Positions 46,601 through 58,254 of a DNA stretch of 64,000 nt are shown in pieces. Under the pieces are notes generated by a model that worked only from the letters and a program-made list of their open reading frames with translations, was not told the origin of the DNA and searched no databases. Each line of letters opens with the position of its first letter. Positions within the stretch are counted from its first letter, which is position 1. This DNA is from Nematostella vectensis (Eukaryota; Cnidaria; Anthozoa; Actiniaria; Edwardsiidae): the NCBI RefSeq assembly GCF_932526225.1, contig NC_064035.1:11519296-11583295 (forward strand), given 5' to 3'. Both the position numbers and the translations under genes were made by a program.

Positions 46601-49600
46601 TTTTTCTTATTCCTACAAATACATTCATAAATACTTTTGGTGCAAAATGCCTCAATAATCAAAATATTCAACAGCAACTTGACACAACTAAATTGACTGC
46701 CTAACTTCTAACAATCTGGGCATTATACCTTATTACCTGATATTTAAGGGGGCTCCTCTAGACACCAGCAATTTTACAACTTCAAGTTGATTGTTGGTAA
46801 CAGCATCATGAAGAGGGGTGTCATGATCAAAACCCCCAGGAGTGTCAATCAAAGCTCCATGATCCAATAACAGCTCAGCAATTATAACATGACCATGGTT
46901 GCAGGCTTCATGCTAAAGAAAGTAAGAGAAATCAATCACTGAATCAAGCTAATCTCAATTGGTTTTGTGTAATACTTATTATTGGCTATACCAGTGGAGT
47001 CCAGCGGGCATTGTCCCTAGTGTTAGGGTCTGCACCTTCGTATAACAGCCTCCTGACATCCTCTGTATTTCCCTGAAAATAAAACAACATCAGATATTAT
47101 GCACTAGCTTGACAATTTTAAAATATTTTTTTGTGTGTGTGAAATGCACTGTTCGTCTATATACAACTATCACAATTGGAGTCAATGTACCATAAATTGG
47201 AGTCAATGTACCATAAATGCTTGAAAAATATACAAAATAAATAATGCTGCATCTCAAAAACAAAGTTTTAAAGTTATACGTTGTTTGAGTGTCCACCTTC
47301 AAATACTGTAAGCACAAGTGCACTGCTTCAAATTAAGTAAGAATAGCCAGGGTGAAATTGTGAGTCTCTTACTAAACTAAGCATTTATTTGTTCTTATTT
47401 TATTTCTAACTATTTGAAGATCAAGCTTGAATAAATTTGTACCGTAATGCTGATGTGAACAAACCTTAATAACTGCAATATGCAATAAAGTCTCCCCACG
47501 TTTATTTTTCTTTATAAGAGGTGAAACTCCTACATTACATCTCCCAGCAGGAGTTCTTGGAGTCTGCCCCACTTTAGACACAACATGTTTGGAACTTTTA
47601 GGGGTAGAAATAGGAGTAACTGGTTGCTCAGACCTTGCTTGACTATTAGTTCTCAACCTTTTGCCTGCTCTGGGAGTTCTCATTGTCTGTCTTTCATCTT
47701 GGGACTGTGGTGAAACCTGTTGCTTAGAAGTAAGACCATCTGCAAGTTTTCTTTTTGTAGTTGTTCTTGTTTTATTTGGAGTCATGCCATCACATTCTCC
47801 TCTGCTCTGACTCTTTTTCTCATTATTCATAATTTGTATTTGGTTTGGTTTAATCACAGTGAAAGATTCACATTTTGTTACTCTTCTACTTCGGCTAATG
47901 GCAACCTCACTGGTACTTTCAAGTTTTTGGTTTCCATCTTTAGAACTACTCCTTTCTTCACTTATTACCAATGGGTCATACATAGTATTTGTTCCATAAT
48001 CTCTTTCTTCAGGTCCATCTTTGCACTTTAAGGTTAGGTAGTTTAGAATACTAGAAGTTTTTGTGAATTTGCTCCCAGCTTTATTTTTCTCTTTATTTCT
48101 TACCACACTGTGTTTATCATTTTCAGGGGTCGACTCTTTTAAAACAGTATTTGTTACAGTGGTGCTTTTGGTTTCTTCAAGGGAGGATGGAAACATGTAT
48201 GTGTCAGTCATTCCATCGCTCATTTGCTCTGTATTTTCCCAAATGTTACCATCAAACTCTCTTTTCCCTGAAAAATTAAAACAGATGGCAGTTCTATAAG
48301 TTTAAACTTTTCTTGTTGTCTTTGGCAAAACATCCAGGGTATAAACCTTCTTTTTGCGATTTGTGGGGTAGATCTTTTTGGATAAAATTCTAGGAAGGGA
48401 CCATCTCATCTAAATAGGCTTGCTTTCAAGGTTTTATAATTGATAAATTTAAGAAACAAAAAGTTGTTGTACAGCACAAGACTTTGAAGTACTGTACTCA
48501 TTCTTTTTCCTTCATGTCACAGCATTTGATAATGGGGTACAGGTCACGTAACCCTGCTAGGCTGTCCCCCCTTCTACCAAAGAATTGGTGAGCTGGTCTA
48601 TTTTTTATGCTTTATTTATCTAAGATAAACTGCCACCACAACAGAGGGTACAAAATGCAGGCCGGATGCAGGTTGAGTACAAAATGCAGGTCTGGTGTTT
48701 TTTTTTTTCTTTTGTTTTTTCTCTAATTCATTCAATTTCTATAGCTCACGTGAGGGGTGAAAATATTGAATACTAAGATTCTCGTTTAGTACTAAGCAAT
48801 CATGTGACCGTTACGAATGTCTTGCCAGTGATATGCTGCACATCATCCAAACTTGGGTCAAATAATGTATAATGGTAGATGTACAAGCAAAAAAAAGTTA
48901 TCTGTGATGATGTCACAGATCACGTGACTGTGGGAAAATTACAATTATCTCAGTGATTTGCTGCACATCAACCAAACTTGGGTCAAGTTATGTGTAACGT
49001 ATAAATTATTATGATGGCGTGAGCAAGTTTGTATTTAAATAATAAGATTGTATTTGATAATATTAGACAAGTACTATAGGGTGGTGTTATCATTAAAGCG
49101 ACTGCATTTTGCTTTATTGATGTAAACCATTCAATTATAAATGCATGACTAGGATTATTATTTTTATTAATAATGACCATGAACATCAAAAGTAGATTGA
49201 ATTAACTCCAAAATGTGCGGACTATATCTCTTGAATAAATAGTTCACTTTCTAGTATAGAGACAGCAGGGGCGGATCCGGACATTTTCAAAGGGGAACAT
49301 GTAGCGAAGAAAATTTCTTATACAATTTTAATGGAGATATTTATACCGTTATACATTACTTGACCCAAGTTTGGTTGATGTGTAGCAAATTTCTGGCGAG
49401 ATATTCATATTATTCCCATGGTCACGTGATCTGTGATGTCATCACCTACTGTATAACTTTTTTAACTTGTCCATCTACCGTTATGCAGTACTTGACCCAA
49501 GTTTGGTTGGTGTGTGATTCCAAAGTTCACATGATTGCTCAGTAATAAACAAGAATCTGAGTATTCAACATTTTAACGGGTCGCATGAGCCGTAGAAATT

Positions 49601-50372
49601 GAATAAAAAAGAGAAAGAAAAAAAAAAACAGTAAAATCACTTGACCTGCATTTTGTACTCAACCTGCAGCCAACCTGCAACATGCATTTTGTACCCTCCT
49701 CCACCACAATGGCACATGGTTGGCTACAGACATGATACACACTTGGATGATTCAAATGCCATTGAAAAAAGGGGTAAAAACTATTAAGCTAGTTGTAGAT
49801 ACTGACCAAGCCCTTGAGCACATGTGGGTGGATCTAATGTGTGTGAGCTGTGATTTACAGCAGATTGCATTGTCATAAACAAGGCAACAGTATTAGCCAA
49901 TTGCCGGTTTGTCTTCAAGTCTTTGACCCAGGAGAATGCACCGCATTCAGGACACTTGGAATCATTCCCTACGATCTTCTGTGCACACAACCTAAAGATA
50001 AATTAAACGGACATCACTATAGAATAGACATTCCCTCTAGCATAGGAAACAGCAGGAGAGAGCTACATTACATCGAAGTACATCTACGTCTTATAAGATA
50101 TCCTTACCTGCAAAAGAAATGATCACATGCCTCAAGAGAGCAAGGATCGTTCACCAGGCAATTGCTAGAATTTGAAAACAGAGGCATGAGGTGTGAATTG
50201 TTCTCTTTCACCAGACGAAATGCGTACAACACTGCTCTCATGAAGACGAATTGTGACGAAAAACCCACCATATAGTACAAGTCAATAGCTTCTCGAGGTC
50301 GCAAAGAGCAATTGACGTTTTTACCCAAGCAGGCATGTTGCTTTTTACGCAATCGCGGATGTCAGAGACCAT
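43665..50372 (-). CDS. BARD1: BRCA1-associated RING domain protein 1 (12 exons)
   Basis: Exons in transcript order: 50269-50372, 50108-50164, 49807-49991, 47465-48267, 46992-47072, 46737-46912, 46325-46436, 46171-46233, 45983-46046, 44784-44885, 44345-44463, 43665-44027; all phases agree and the stop is TGA. The protein is 742 aa (human about 777). Domain order is diagnostic: a RING at about 32-75 (LEKLLTCTIC, CDHFFCRLC, CPEC, then KTNRQLAN), a long unstructured basic middle, about four ankyrin repeats (GETLLHIAVIKGNTEDV, WTPLHEACNHGHV, TPLHDAVTNNQLEVVKLL), and two BRCT repeats (GPKVLLSTGLS to WIVTFDW; LFEGCSFYV, VAYHARPNSNQ, YIIFDPLCEK, WLLDCISHYQIL). BARD1 pairs with BRCA1 through the RING as a nuclear ubiquitin ligase in homologous recombination, so a BRCA1 partner is expected elsewhere. 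The donor of exon 1 (GTGGGT) joins TG to C to make the second RING cysteine. An in-frame ATG at 50336 has a better -3 A and would give 730 aa. Confidence 0.94.
45455..45700. repeat. Dispersed repeat in BARD1 intron 9 (partner at 884-965)
   Basis: The block begins near CATGCCTGCCAACACC and ends near GAGAATTGGAAGGTTAAC. Its right part (AGCGGGAAAAG, ACAAAATCTTGAGACT) is the inverse of the repeat at the left edge of the window. The boundaries and class are uncertain. Confidence 0.5.
48642..49700. mobile_element. Foldback element with arms of about 370 bp and 9-bp target duplication
   Basis: In BARD1 intron 3, the left arm (from AGAGGGTACAAAATGCAGG, to about 49010) and right arm (about 49330 to CATTTTGTACCCTCCT) are inverse copies. 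The perfect direct repeat CCACCACAA flanks the element at 48633-48641 and 49701-49709. Inside each arm the motif AACTTGGGTCAA, or its inverse, occurs twice with a GATCACGTGA segment between, so the arms contain their own direct subrepeats. There is no transposase. A 9-bp duplication with long arms fits a Mutator-like or foldback element. Confidence 0.85.
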
Positions 50373-50412
50373 AAAACAACACACATTTCGTTTGGAAGTC
50401 AAGGTTTCCAAC

Positions 50413-50438
50413 AGCCGCCATCTTGAAATTTCCCGCGC
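50413..50438 (-). promoter_or_regulatory. YY1-like and E2F-like sites upstream of BARD1
   Basis: On the minus strand, CAAGATGGCGGC (50414-50425) is the classical YY1 core and GCGCGGGAAA (50429-50438) is an E2F consensus. They lie about 40-65 bases before the ATG at 50372. Both are common at promoters of S-phase and DNA-repair genes, which suits BARD1. The ATG inside the YY1 motif opens a 19-codon upstream frame that overlaps the 50372 start, if transcription begins above it. Function is inferred from motifs and position. Confidence 0.55.
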
Positions 50439-50520
50439 TATCCAGTGCGCAGAAGCAAACTTTTCCGCCAGGCCTGTGGACCCTACGGAGCCCGGGTCCC
50501 TTGCATAGCGGGTTGCATAC

Positions 50521-50613
50521 TTCCCTGCTAGCAGAGTCCTCTTTTCTCTGTATTTTGCTGGGATGGCGTTCGCGATCAAAATACAAAGAAAAGAGGGCTC
50601 TGCTAGCAGGGAA
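50521..50613. mobile_element. 93-bp palindromic MITE, TTCCCTGCTAGCAGAG ends
   Basis: The sequence is nearly its own inverse: TTCCCTGCTAGCAGAG at the left, CTCTGCTAGCAGGGAA at the right, with CTCTTTTCTCTGTATTTTG and its inverse inside. The ends match the 81-bp inverted repeats of the element at 39479-40269, so it is a deleted relative. It lies 149-241 bases upstream of the BARD1 start. Confidence 0.85.
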
Positions 50614-50681
50614 GCAGGCAAGTTGCCGTTGTGTTAATTAAACGCTCAACATAGCGGCGCGAGCATGCATTGAGTATACTT

Positions 50682-50817
50682 CAGGGGTTTTATTAGGCCC
50701 CGGCGGCTTATTTCCACCGAGCGCCGGCTAATTTAAAAAAAAAAAGTATTGAAAATAACTTCCACCCCCTACTTATCAATCTCCGCCGCCTACTCTGAAA
50801 GTTAATGAAAGCCCTGT
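50682..50817. mobile_element. Second copy of the CAGGGGTTT MITE
   Basis: It matches 16291-16462 over AGGGGTTT(C/T)ATTAGGCCC, GCCGGCTAATTT and CTACTTATCAATCTCC. The right end is diverged (GTTAATGAAAGCCCTG). It is shorter than the integrin-intron copy. Confidence 0.65.
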
Positions 50818-53321
50818 ACTTTATTATGCTAACTTTTTGTATTAGTTGGAAATTCGGGACCCACAGGCATAAGTAATTATTTACATGGCGATGGTCAACA
50901 TGGCCGTAGCGGGGGATTGAACACTGGGGCATGGCACGTGGACCCCAATTTTTGTAAGTGACTAGTAGTGAGGGCGTAAGCTGTGCTCTTTTTTTATTTA
51001 TTTTCTTAATCAGTTACTGTATCGTCCCGGACCCCCCCCCCCCCCCCTCTCCCCCCATATTCGAGGCCTGCTACATCCCAGACAAAACAACTTCCGTTTT
51101 GTGCTCGTTTGATTACTTGTTTTGTTTCTTGCACAGTTTCGAGAACTTTCAAGGACAATGTCGAACCAGGGATGGCTATGGTCTGCTGGCGTCTTCTGGT
51201 ACTGATTAGTCTATCCCTCCCATGGGATAAAAAGACGGCTTCGCGGTAGACTAGAGACTATGCACTGATTGGCCTTGTTCCCAACAGTCTTTTCTTCCGC
51301 CATGGCTAGGATCTACCATCATTCTTTTAGGTCATTTTCGAAATACATCATAAGCAATCATAACGTACTATCGAGTGAATACGACAACGACAGTAATATA
51401 AAAATAATGAATTCAGGCGAGAAGCGGCATAATTAAAATCGACATTTGAACAATAGCTCTAAAGACAATTTTTAATTAGCATAATAGTATCAGCATAAAA
51501 GCGGTGTGTCTGTTCCACGTTGTTTTATGGCATCGTGTGTATCTGCTGATATAAGAAAAAGAAACTTTTAACGTGTTCAACCCCCAGTGTAGCAGAACCA
51601 AGGTGTCTGGTAAGACTTGAACCTTTATTTCGTGTTTTTTCTGTGAGATGTTTTGAGAGAGGGGTAATAATGTGTGACGAGGGGTAATAATGTGGGTCTC
51701 GACTATGAAAATTCGTTCCGTTTTTCGATTTTTGATCTTATCTAGCAGAGCCGAAGCCAGAGAAAAACTTATGAATGAGTTAAAATCTATCTTTAAGACA
51801 AGATCACGACCGAGACAATATCACAGCGAGAAATAAAATCACTACTTAGAAGAGTGACCGTATAAATTTATGGCCGAGACCCACCAAGACAGAGTTTTAA
51901 AAGTTTTGATTTTTCTAGTTAGTTGAAACTCCAAACAGTTTGTTAAAAAATGAATGAATCGCAGGGTTTTTTGTTGCTATTGTTATCCTAACCCCTCGTT
52001 GGGGTTTTGTGAAACACGGAAAGCTCCGTTGACTTCTATTATTCTGCCTCGTACCCAGGTGCTCAAGTCAGTAAAAACAAGTGGAAAATATACTAGTGAG
52101 CGCAATGAGCCTACCCTGGGTACCAGAGGCTCCAAGCTTCGCGGCGAAAACGTTTTGAGTCGATTCTAAAAAACAGCGCCTTTTCGTAAAAAAAAAAAAA
52201 AACGTCAGGATAAACTCAAGTTAATCTTTTGTTATGCACCAGCATAAACTATGTGATTTCTTTTGTTTAGAAGTATTTCGGCCCCGAAAGTATTTCGTTT
52301 CCGACGCTGAACTATATTTTCAGGAATTCGACGGACTATGAATTGAAGTGGCTTGATAATTTTCGATTTCTGGTCATTTTTTTTTTCTTACGCGTCACGG
52401 TTTAGCGTTATTTCTATTCCTGACTTGACCAACTACCGACGGCGATAGCAGCGACACCCTAAAAAAGCGTCTTTTAAACTAGCTAATATGCTTAAAAAGT
52501 ATCTGTTGTTATGCACTAGTCATTTAAACCTACCACCACGAGGAACCAATTACTATGAAGATACCGGTTACAAAAAAAGATGGAAAAATAAATCATCTTC
52601 ATCTGGCATTATTTTTTTTAATATTCGTTTTTGCACATGTCGCCGTGCAGCATGCCACATGCTGATACATGGAATTGCTTGCTACAGAAGAGTCTCAAGC
52701 CAGAAACTAACATGGTGACTATTCACTTGTCCCAAACCCCCCACGGTGGGGATAAGTCTTAGAGTAGAACACTGTCAATTTCCCCACCCCCTCGGGACAG
52801 ATTCTCGTTCAGAAGTGCTCTAAACCCCCCACACTTTCCCGGGACCATGGGGGTGGGGGTTTCAACTGACTAGTGTATTATAAAGCCAATTTCTTGAAGT
52901 TGAGGATTTTTGGCCGAGCCCCCAGCGTTTGCCTTTTGCTAACGCCTACTAGTAGGCTATGTTTTCCCTTCAAAATCCTATATGCCATAGAAGAATAATT
53001 TCTAAACACACAAAAGGCCAGCATTTCCCTGCATTTTTTCGCTGCAAAGTCGAAATTTCTTTATTGGGAGTGATAGAGAGAATTCTAAAGAGCCGGTCGG
53101 TTCAAATTACTCATTGACAGAGAGCCTAGGCTACCTGTGATAGTGCTTGAAATTACTCATTGACCAAGCTTGAGTTACCCGTGGTTGGATAGGAAAAATA
53201 ACACTCGGGCTATCACGAGACCTGGACACTAACAACATCCCCTTGACCTTTCCCCCTAGGTTTTGCTTGTCTGTGCTCGTCGACTCCTGATTACATTGAT
53301 TACACGCGGGATTCTCCAAGC

Positions 53322-56300
53322 ATGAGCAAGACATTACCTACCGCAAACGAGGAGAAGAAGCCTCTCCTAGAGACCGACACTCTTTTTGTGGAAACAAGGA
53401 CAAAGCAAAAATCCTCTTGCTTTACAATTTTCTTCGTTGTGGTGTTGATTCTTGGGCTGACTGGCCAAAATGTTACTCTGCCTTTGTGGATCGACTCAAC
53501 TATCGACACTCATAATAGCACTAATTCCACATCGGATAATTACAAACCGTTTGCCGATCAATATTTCTATGTACTTCTACCATCCTTTGCTTACGCACTA
53601 ATCTTTGGAAGCGCTCAGCTAATCAACACTTTAATTCAACCTCAAGAATATCATCAGAAGTTCCGGCGAGTACCCAAGATATATCTACTGCCGGCGGCGT
53701 GCATGTTTGGTGCCGGGGGAACCTTTATCACTTTTGCAGCTAGTGGCACAAGGACCGCACCTTATCTTCAATCGATATTAACAAATATTGGGATACCATC
53801 AACTTTGATCATAAGGTAAAGAGACGTAAGCAGCACTCTACAACGATTTTGCCTTCAAAAAGAAAACACTTTCCAAGCCCTAACACAGGCGCGTACACAG
53901 GGGCGCCCCCCCCCCCCTACCCCCTACCCTCTTGGCAGCTAAAAAGTGGGTCATTTATTGTAAAGGATTCTTTAAATTTTATGCTTTTTCCATATGATTC
54001 CTATGAACTTCAAACCATAAACATTCGGACCTCAAGTTATCTAGTATGTACTCGTTGTCTCTCCATCGACTCATAAGGTAAAAGCATTTTTAAACATAAA
54101 TGCCAAATCCTAGTACTTTTTATTATATAATTGAATTGTTGTCTTGTGGGTAAAAGAAGACTTCATAGTGTTGTAATATTTACGGCATGCGTAAAAAGCA
54201 GCGGGGCCATTCGACTTCTCCATTGAGGAGGTCACCCAAGTTCACCGTGTCTGACTACTAGATTATATTGATGTCTGGGTTTAAGTGAATTTATTATCGC
54301 TTATAGTTCTTTTTTATTTTGATCATTCTTATTCTTCAATATAAACAATATGGTGCAATATTCAGTTCTTCATATAGTGGTCGGGAAAATAATTATGCTT
54401 TTATGGTTTTGTCTACAAAATGTGACTTTCCCCATTGTGTGTTTGTGTGTGTGTGTGTGTGTGGGGGGGCAAGGGGTGCACCTCTCCCCCCTGGTACAGG
54501 CCTGCTTCCTGAAGTAAGAACTTTATCAGACTCCGATAACGTCGAAGGTCTTATGTTAGAAGAGAAGAAACGTAAACGGACAATGTAAGCGTTTTGTGAT
54601 TCTGGGGTAGCAAAATACTTATATTATATTTTTTTAATCAAACTTTTTTTTATCGATGCAGGTTTTTTTTTTCTGTCACCAATTTGTGCAGGATATTTTT
54701 TCGGCCGTTTGGGCCGTGCAGGATATTTTTTTCAAAAACATCCCCCCCCCCACCCCTTAAATGTCAAATGGTCCCTAAATCAAAGCAACTGTCCATGTAA
54801 AGCTATGACCATTTGGCACCCTTATATAAAGATTTCTTTGATTCTCAGATATTTTGCCTTGAAAAAGATCCCGACCCGACGCAAACTGATATGCGCTCTA
54901 ACAACGTCCCTCTCGCTGTTCATCTGCCTTTTTCCGTCTATCGTCCCAAGCATCGACCCGGTGAAGAGCAAGGCAAAAGGGGGTGCAGAAGGCGTGGCAG
55001 GAGTGCTCTGGCCCCTCTGTTTTATGCTTGGTTTTGTAAGTATTATGGTGGAGTTTGACAACAAACGAGTTCTGCGGTTTTTTGGTGTCTCAGATAAAAA
55101 GCGCGTTCGACCTTTAGGCGTTTGCCCCTCATCAAAATTTTACTTGCACGATTGCGGTCAAAATTTATATTAGATTGATTTTACAGAGTGAAATCGTGAT
55201 TTGATTACTTTTGGATTGATTCTGTAATTTCTACCGTCTAACAACCAGTAACCGAGAACGAAGGCTCTTTTTCCAGCTGCGACGAGAGTTGCGGTCTGGT
55301 ACTTCATGTAGCCTGCAATATAGTGTCAGACCAAACCCTAACCGGCCCTAACCATATTGCTGTCTGAAGTACTAACTCCTTCACCTAACGTTGGTGAGGA
55401 CCCGTACTGTAGGCTACGTCGTAAAGATAACGTCTAAATCTGGAAATTATTTTTTTAGCCGTATTCACCCGAACACAGTATGTTACAGCCTCGAATAAGC
55501 TTTACCACCTACAACGAGCTTCACGAAAAAGCGCAGGACAGCGGAAACTTCACCCGCCCAGAACTTTTATTTATTTGCCTTTTTTTTTTTTGGGGGGGGG
55601 GGGATTTCTTTGTGTATAGAGCTATTTCCACGATTGTTTAAACGTGCATAATTACTGGAGGTTTAAAAAGATGTAAATCTATGGTTCTTTTTAAGCTGTT
55701 AAGAGGGGCATATTTACAAGAAAAATGTGTCTGGATCATATGTGCCATATGGATTTCTAGAAAGAAAACATATTTTCTACGATTATTTCAAGGCATCTGA
55801 GTCGTCTATTTAACAATTAGACTACGAGTTCGAGTTTTCTATGAGTCAATAGATAGTCAACGAGGCGCGTAGCTGACGATTTTAATATAAATTTATGTTG
55901 TTTTTGTGAAAAACGCCGTTTTTTTTCGCTACTCGCTATCTATCGCTCAATAGATAGTGAGTACGGGAGCCAATCAAATTGCAGGATTTGTGATAGTATG
56001 TGAGTAGATTAATACTAATGATGTTTATGTGTTTCTTTCTCTTCGCCAGGTCTGTTCTTCTGTGGCCAATATTTTGGAGGAACGTGCATTCACTGCAAAG
56101 ACCCCAGATGGTGATAAGCCTCCCGATATTATTCACGCTGTGTGCTGGGTTGAGTTCTTCATGTTTGTATTTCTACTCCTGTGCTTTTGGATTGACGCCA
56201 TTCCTGGGTTCGGAAACGTCAGTAGCATCTCGCATGTCGGTCAAAAGTAAGTTCTAACTGTAACATTTTGTTAAGAAATAAATAGCCTTCATTGGCTTCG

Positions 56301-58254
56301 CTCAAAGGAGGGTGCGGTAGAGATAACATGAAGTTCGATCTACGTGGGGGCCCCGAACCGACATACTTATACACTGAATGGCGTAGACATTCATTTTACA
56401 TTATTTATACCGGTATTTTCGCTGTTCCCCTCCCCCCCCCCCCCCCCCCCACACACACACACAAAAACCTCCTTAGCAAACAAGTAATAAGTCCCGTATA
56501 TTCCATCCTTACGTTACTAAAAACTCTCGTATATGGGACTAACTTGCTCAATTCGTAAACGGTCTAGAGTTCGCGCGTTTTCATATGTGGAATACGGTAT
56601 AGAATTTTCTTTTTTCCACAGCCTCGTGTTTGGTATCAAGTGCTTCTTTGGCGGGGGTGGATGTTCTTCTAGAACTGGTCTTTTGGGAGCCCTGTTTATC
56701 TCTTTATTCGCCCTGTACATCGCTGGCGCTAACTACATGATTAACCACGAAGGCGCTACGTACCTTGTCATCGTGCAAGTGAGATAAGATATATAAAATA
56801 CATTAATTACTAAAATATATATTTTTAAGTTTATCACCCTCGTAAGATACAGTCAGTCAGCCGCCGTACGACTCATGCCTGACCACCTGACCACAGCTTA
56901 GGATCGAAATTGTTGGTTTTTGTGGAAGAGGAGGAAGGAGAAATTAGCTATTAGTTGTTTGAGCCCTCTGTTCTCTGTGGTTGCAGTCCGTTGTCACGCC
57001 GCTAGGGTTCTTTTTCTGGACACTGTTTAAAGAGCAGCCCAGTTTTCACTGGGGCCCGGCCGTCAGCGTCACTACGTGGTTTAACATTGTAGGCCTGTTC
57101 ATCATGGTGCCGTCCATATACCTGTACAACACAGGGTAAGTACATGCCCCTCGGGTATAGAATTAACCATACCCCACGGCGGTATGGAATTAACCATACC
57201 CCACGGCGGTATAGAATAAGCCACACCTTACGGCTAATTTGTTTGTGTCTGCAGAAAAAGGCTCTGCTGATAGCTGCTATCGAATCGGGTATAGAATAAG
57301 CCACACCCCTCGGGAATAGACAAAGCCACACCCCTCGGGTATAGAATAACCCACACCCTTCGGGTGTAGAATAAGCCACATAACCCTAGGGTGTAGAATA
57401 AGCTACACCCCTTGGATTTCCACAGTCATACCTCTCGAAAAAGGGGTGTGGCTAACCCCTGGTGTTAGCTGCCAGTTAACACGGCACGACGCAGCATGTT
57501 TTCAGCATGTTCTAAAAATTTGGTGTAGACTAGACTTTTTTATAAAAAAAATGTGATGAGATGTGTATTTAGAGCTCTAAGATCAGAGAGAAAATTGACA
57601 CATGCTTCGTCGCAGGCTACTTATTACTGCACATCTTGCGCTTGTCTCAGATCCCTGTAGCTGCGTAGGAGACAAATTTTGAACATTCGATGGCCCTCTT
57701 TAAAAGCCACTTACGTCTAAAAATTTCGCAAGCATACGAGTACTTGTTTGTTCTATACCCCTCTATCGGCAATAGGAAAAGCCAAACCCTACGGCGGTAT
57801 AGAAAAAAATCACAACTCGGGTAAAGAATAAGCCACCCCCCCGGGTGTAAAATAAGCAACTCCCTCGGATGTAGCACAAGCTACATCCCTTGAATTTCCA
57901 CAGACACATCTCTCGAGTAAGGGGGAACATCCAACGCACATCGAAGAAAATGCCAATTCTTACCTGTGTGCCGTTTGGTATGCCTAAATCTCGCAAATTA
58001 TCAGCCTTTTTCGAAATGTCATGTCCATTACATCAAAACTACACTATGGACGTATTTTTTAGCTATTACAAAAATATTTTTATGGTTCCATTCGATTTCA
58101 TATATATTAATTTATATTTTTTCCTTTCATTGCTCATTTTGCTATTTTATTTTTTCACAGGCCTCCAGAGAAAACAGCAAATTCAAATGATGAGAAAAAC
58201 AAATTATTGTCAGAAAACGGTGATTTAGCTGATGGCAGATATCACGTAATTTAA
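53322..58254 (+). CDS. CRT-like drug/metabolite transporter, ten helices (6 exons)
   Basis: Exons: 53322-53815, 54849-55035, 56050-56246, 56622-56778, 56987-57135, 58161-58254; phases agree, stop TAA, 425 aa. About ten hydrophobic helices can be drawn: one from about residue 32 before an N-glycosylation-rich loop (NVT, NSTNST), three more in exon 1, helices at FICLFPSIV, GVLWPLCFMLGF and FMFVFLLLCFW, then a long loop with two cysteines (C300, C307) before the last three (GALFISLFALYIAGA, VVTPLGFFFW, NIVGLFIMVPSIYLY). Topology, length (chloroquine-resistance-transporter-like proteins are about 420 aa) and cysteines in the loop before helix 8 suggest the CRT branch of the DMT superfamily. EKKPLL (11-16) and EKNKLL (406-411) match acidic dileucine signals for lysosome-related membranes. 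Substrate is unknown. It could instead be another EamA/SLC35-type transporter. Confidence 0.8.
53886..54005. repeat. Dispersed repeat, copy at 22069-22210
   Basis: AGGCGCGTACACAG, a C tract, TTGGCAGCTAAAAAGTGGG, TCATTTATTG and TTTTTCCATATGAT follow the same order as in integrin intron 12. The copy lies in the first intron of the CRT-like gene. Confidence 0.65.
57140..57420 (+). repeat. Short tandem repeats after the CRT-like exon 5 donor
   Basis: Units of about 26-29 bp alternate ACGGCGGTATAGAATTAACC, ATACCCC and CCTCGGGTATAGAATAAGCC, ACACCC. They start within 15 bases of the exon 5 donor (57136). A 50-bp insert at about 57238-57290 matches 20890-20955 in integrin intron 11. A second block of related units lies at 57765-57905 in the same intron. 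Confidence 0.82.
57434..57725 (+). repeat. Segment duplicated at 58834-59070
   Basis: Both segments run through GTGGCTAACCC, GGCATGTTTTCAGCATGT-like sequence, AAAAAAATGTGATGAGATGTG, AGCTCTAAGATCAGA, AAAATTGACACATGCTTCG, GCTGCGTAGGAG, CGATGGCCC and AAAAGCCACTTACGTCTAA in the same order and orientation. This copy is inside the last intron of the CRT-like gene. The other is about 0.6 kb after its stop codon. Small indels separate them. Confidence 0.88.
57765..57905 (+). repeat. Second block of the GTATAGAATAAGCC repeats
   Basis: Units such as AAGCCAAACCCTACGGCGGT and CCCCGGGTGTAAAATAAGC are diverged versions of those at 57140-57420. The two blocks bracket the segment that is duplicated downstream of the gene. 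Confidence 0.7.

Larger units (their letters stand above)
50373..53321. other. Divergent intergenic region (BARD1 and CRT-like 5' ends)
   Basis: About 2.9 kb separates the two starts. Besides the BARD1 promoter sites and two MITEs near it, there is a C-rich block at about 51025-51065 resembling the inverse of 23035-23090, and one end of the ACCCTGGGTACCAG family at 52112-52165. The rest has only short AT-rich open frames. The distance argues against one shared bidirectional promoter. Confidence 0.6.

Noticed and set aside
50238-50621. Longer N-terminal extension of BARD1 to an ATG at 50621
   Set aside because: The frame is open, but it runs through the E2F/YY1 promoter motifs and the 93-bp transposon palindrome, so it is more likely untranscribed flank than coding sequence.
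54495-54588. Possible extra exon in the CRT-like gene (LLPEVRTLSDSDNVEGLML)
   Set aside because: Exon 1 joins exon 2 in phase without it and continues a hydrophobic helix. It would insert a charged segment there and runs to a stop without a good donor.
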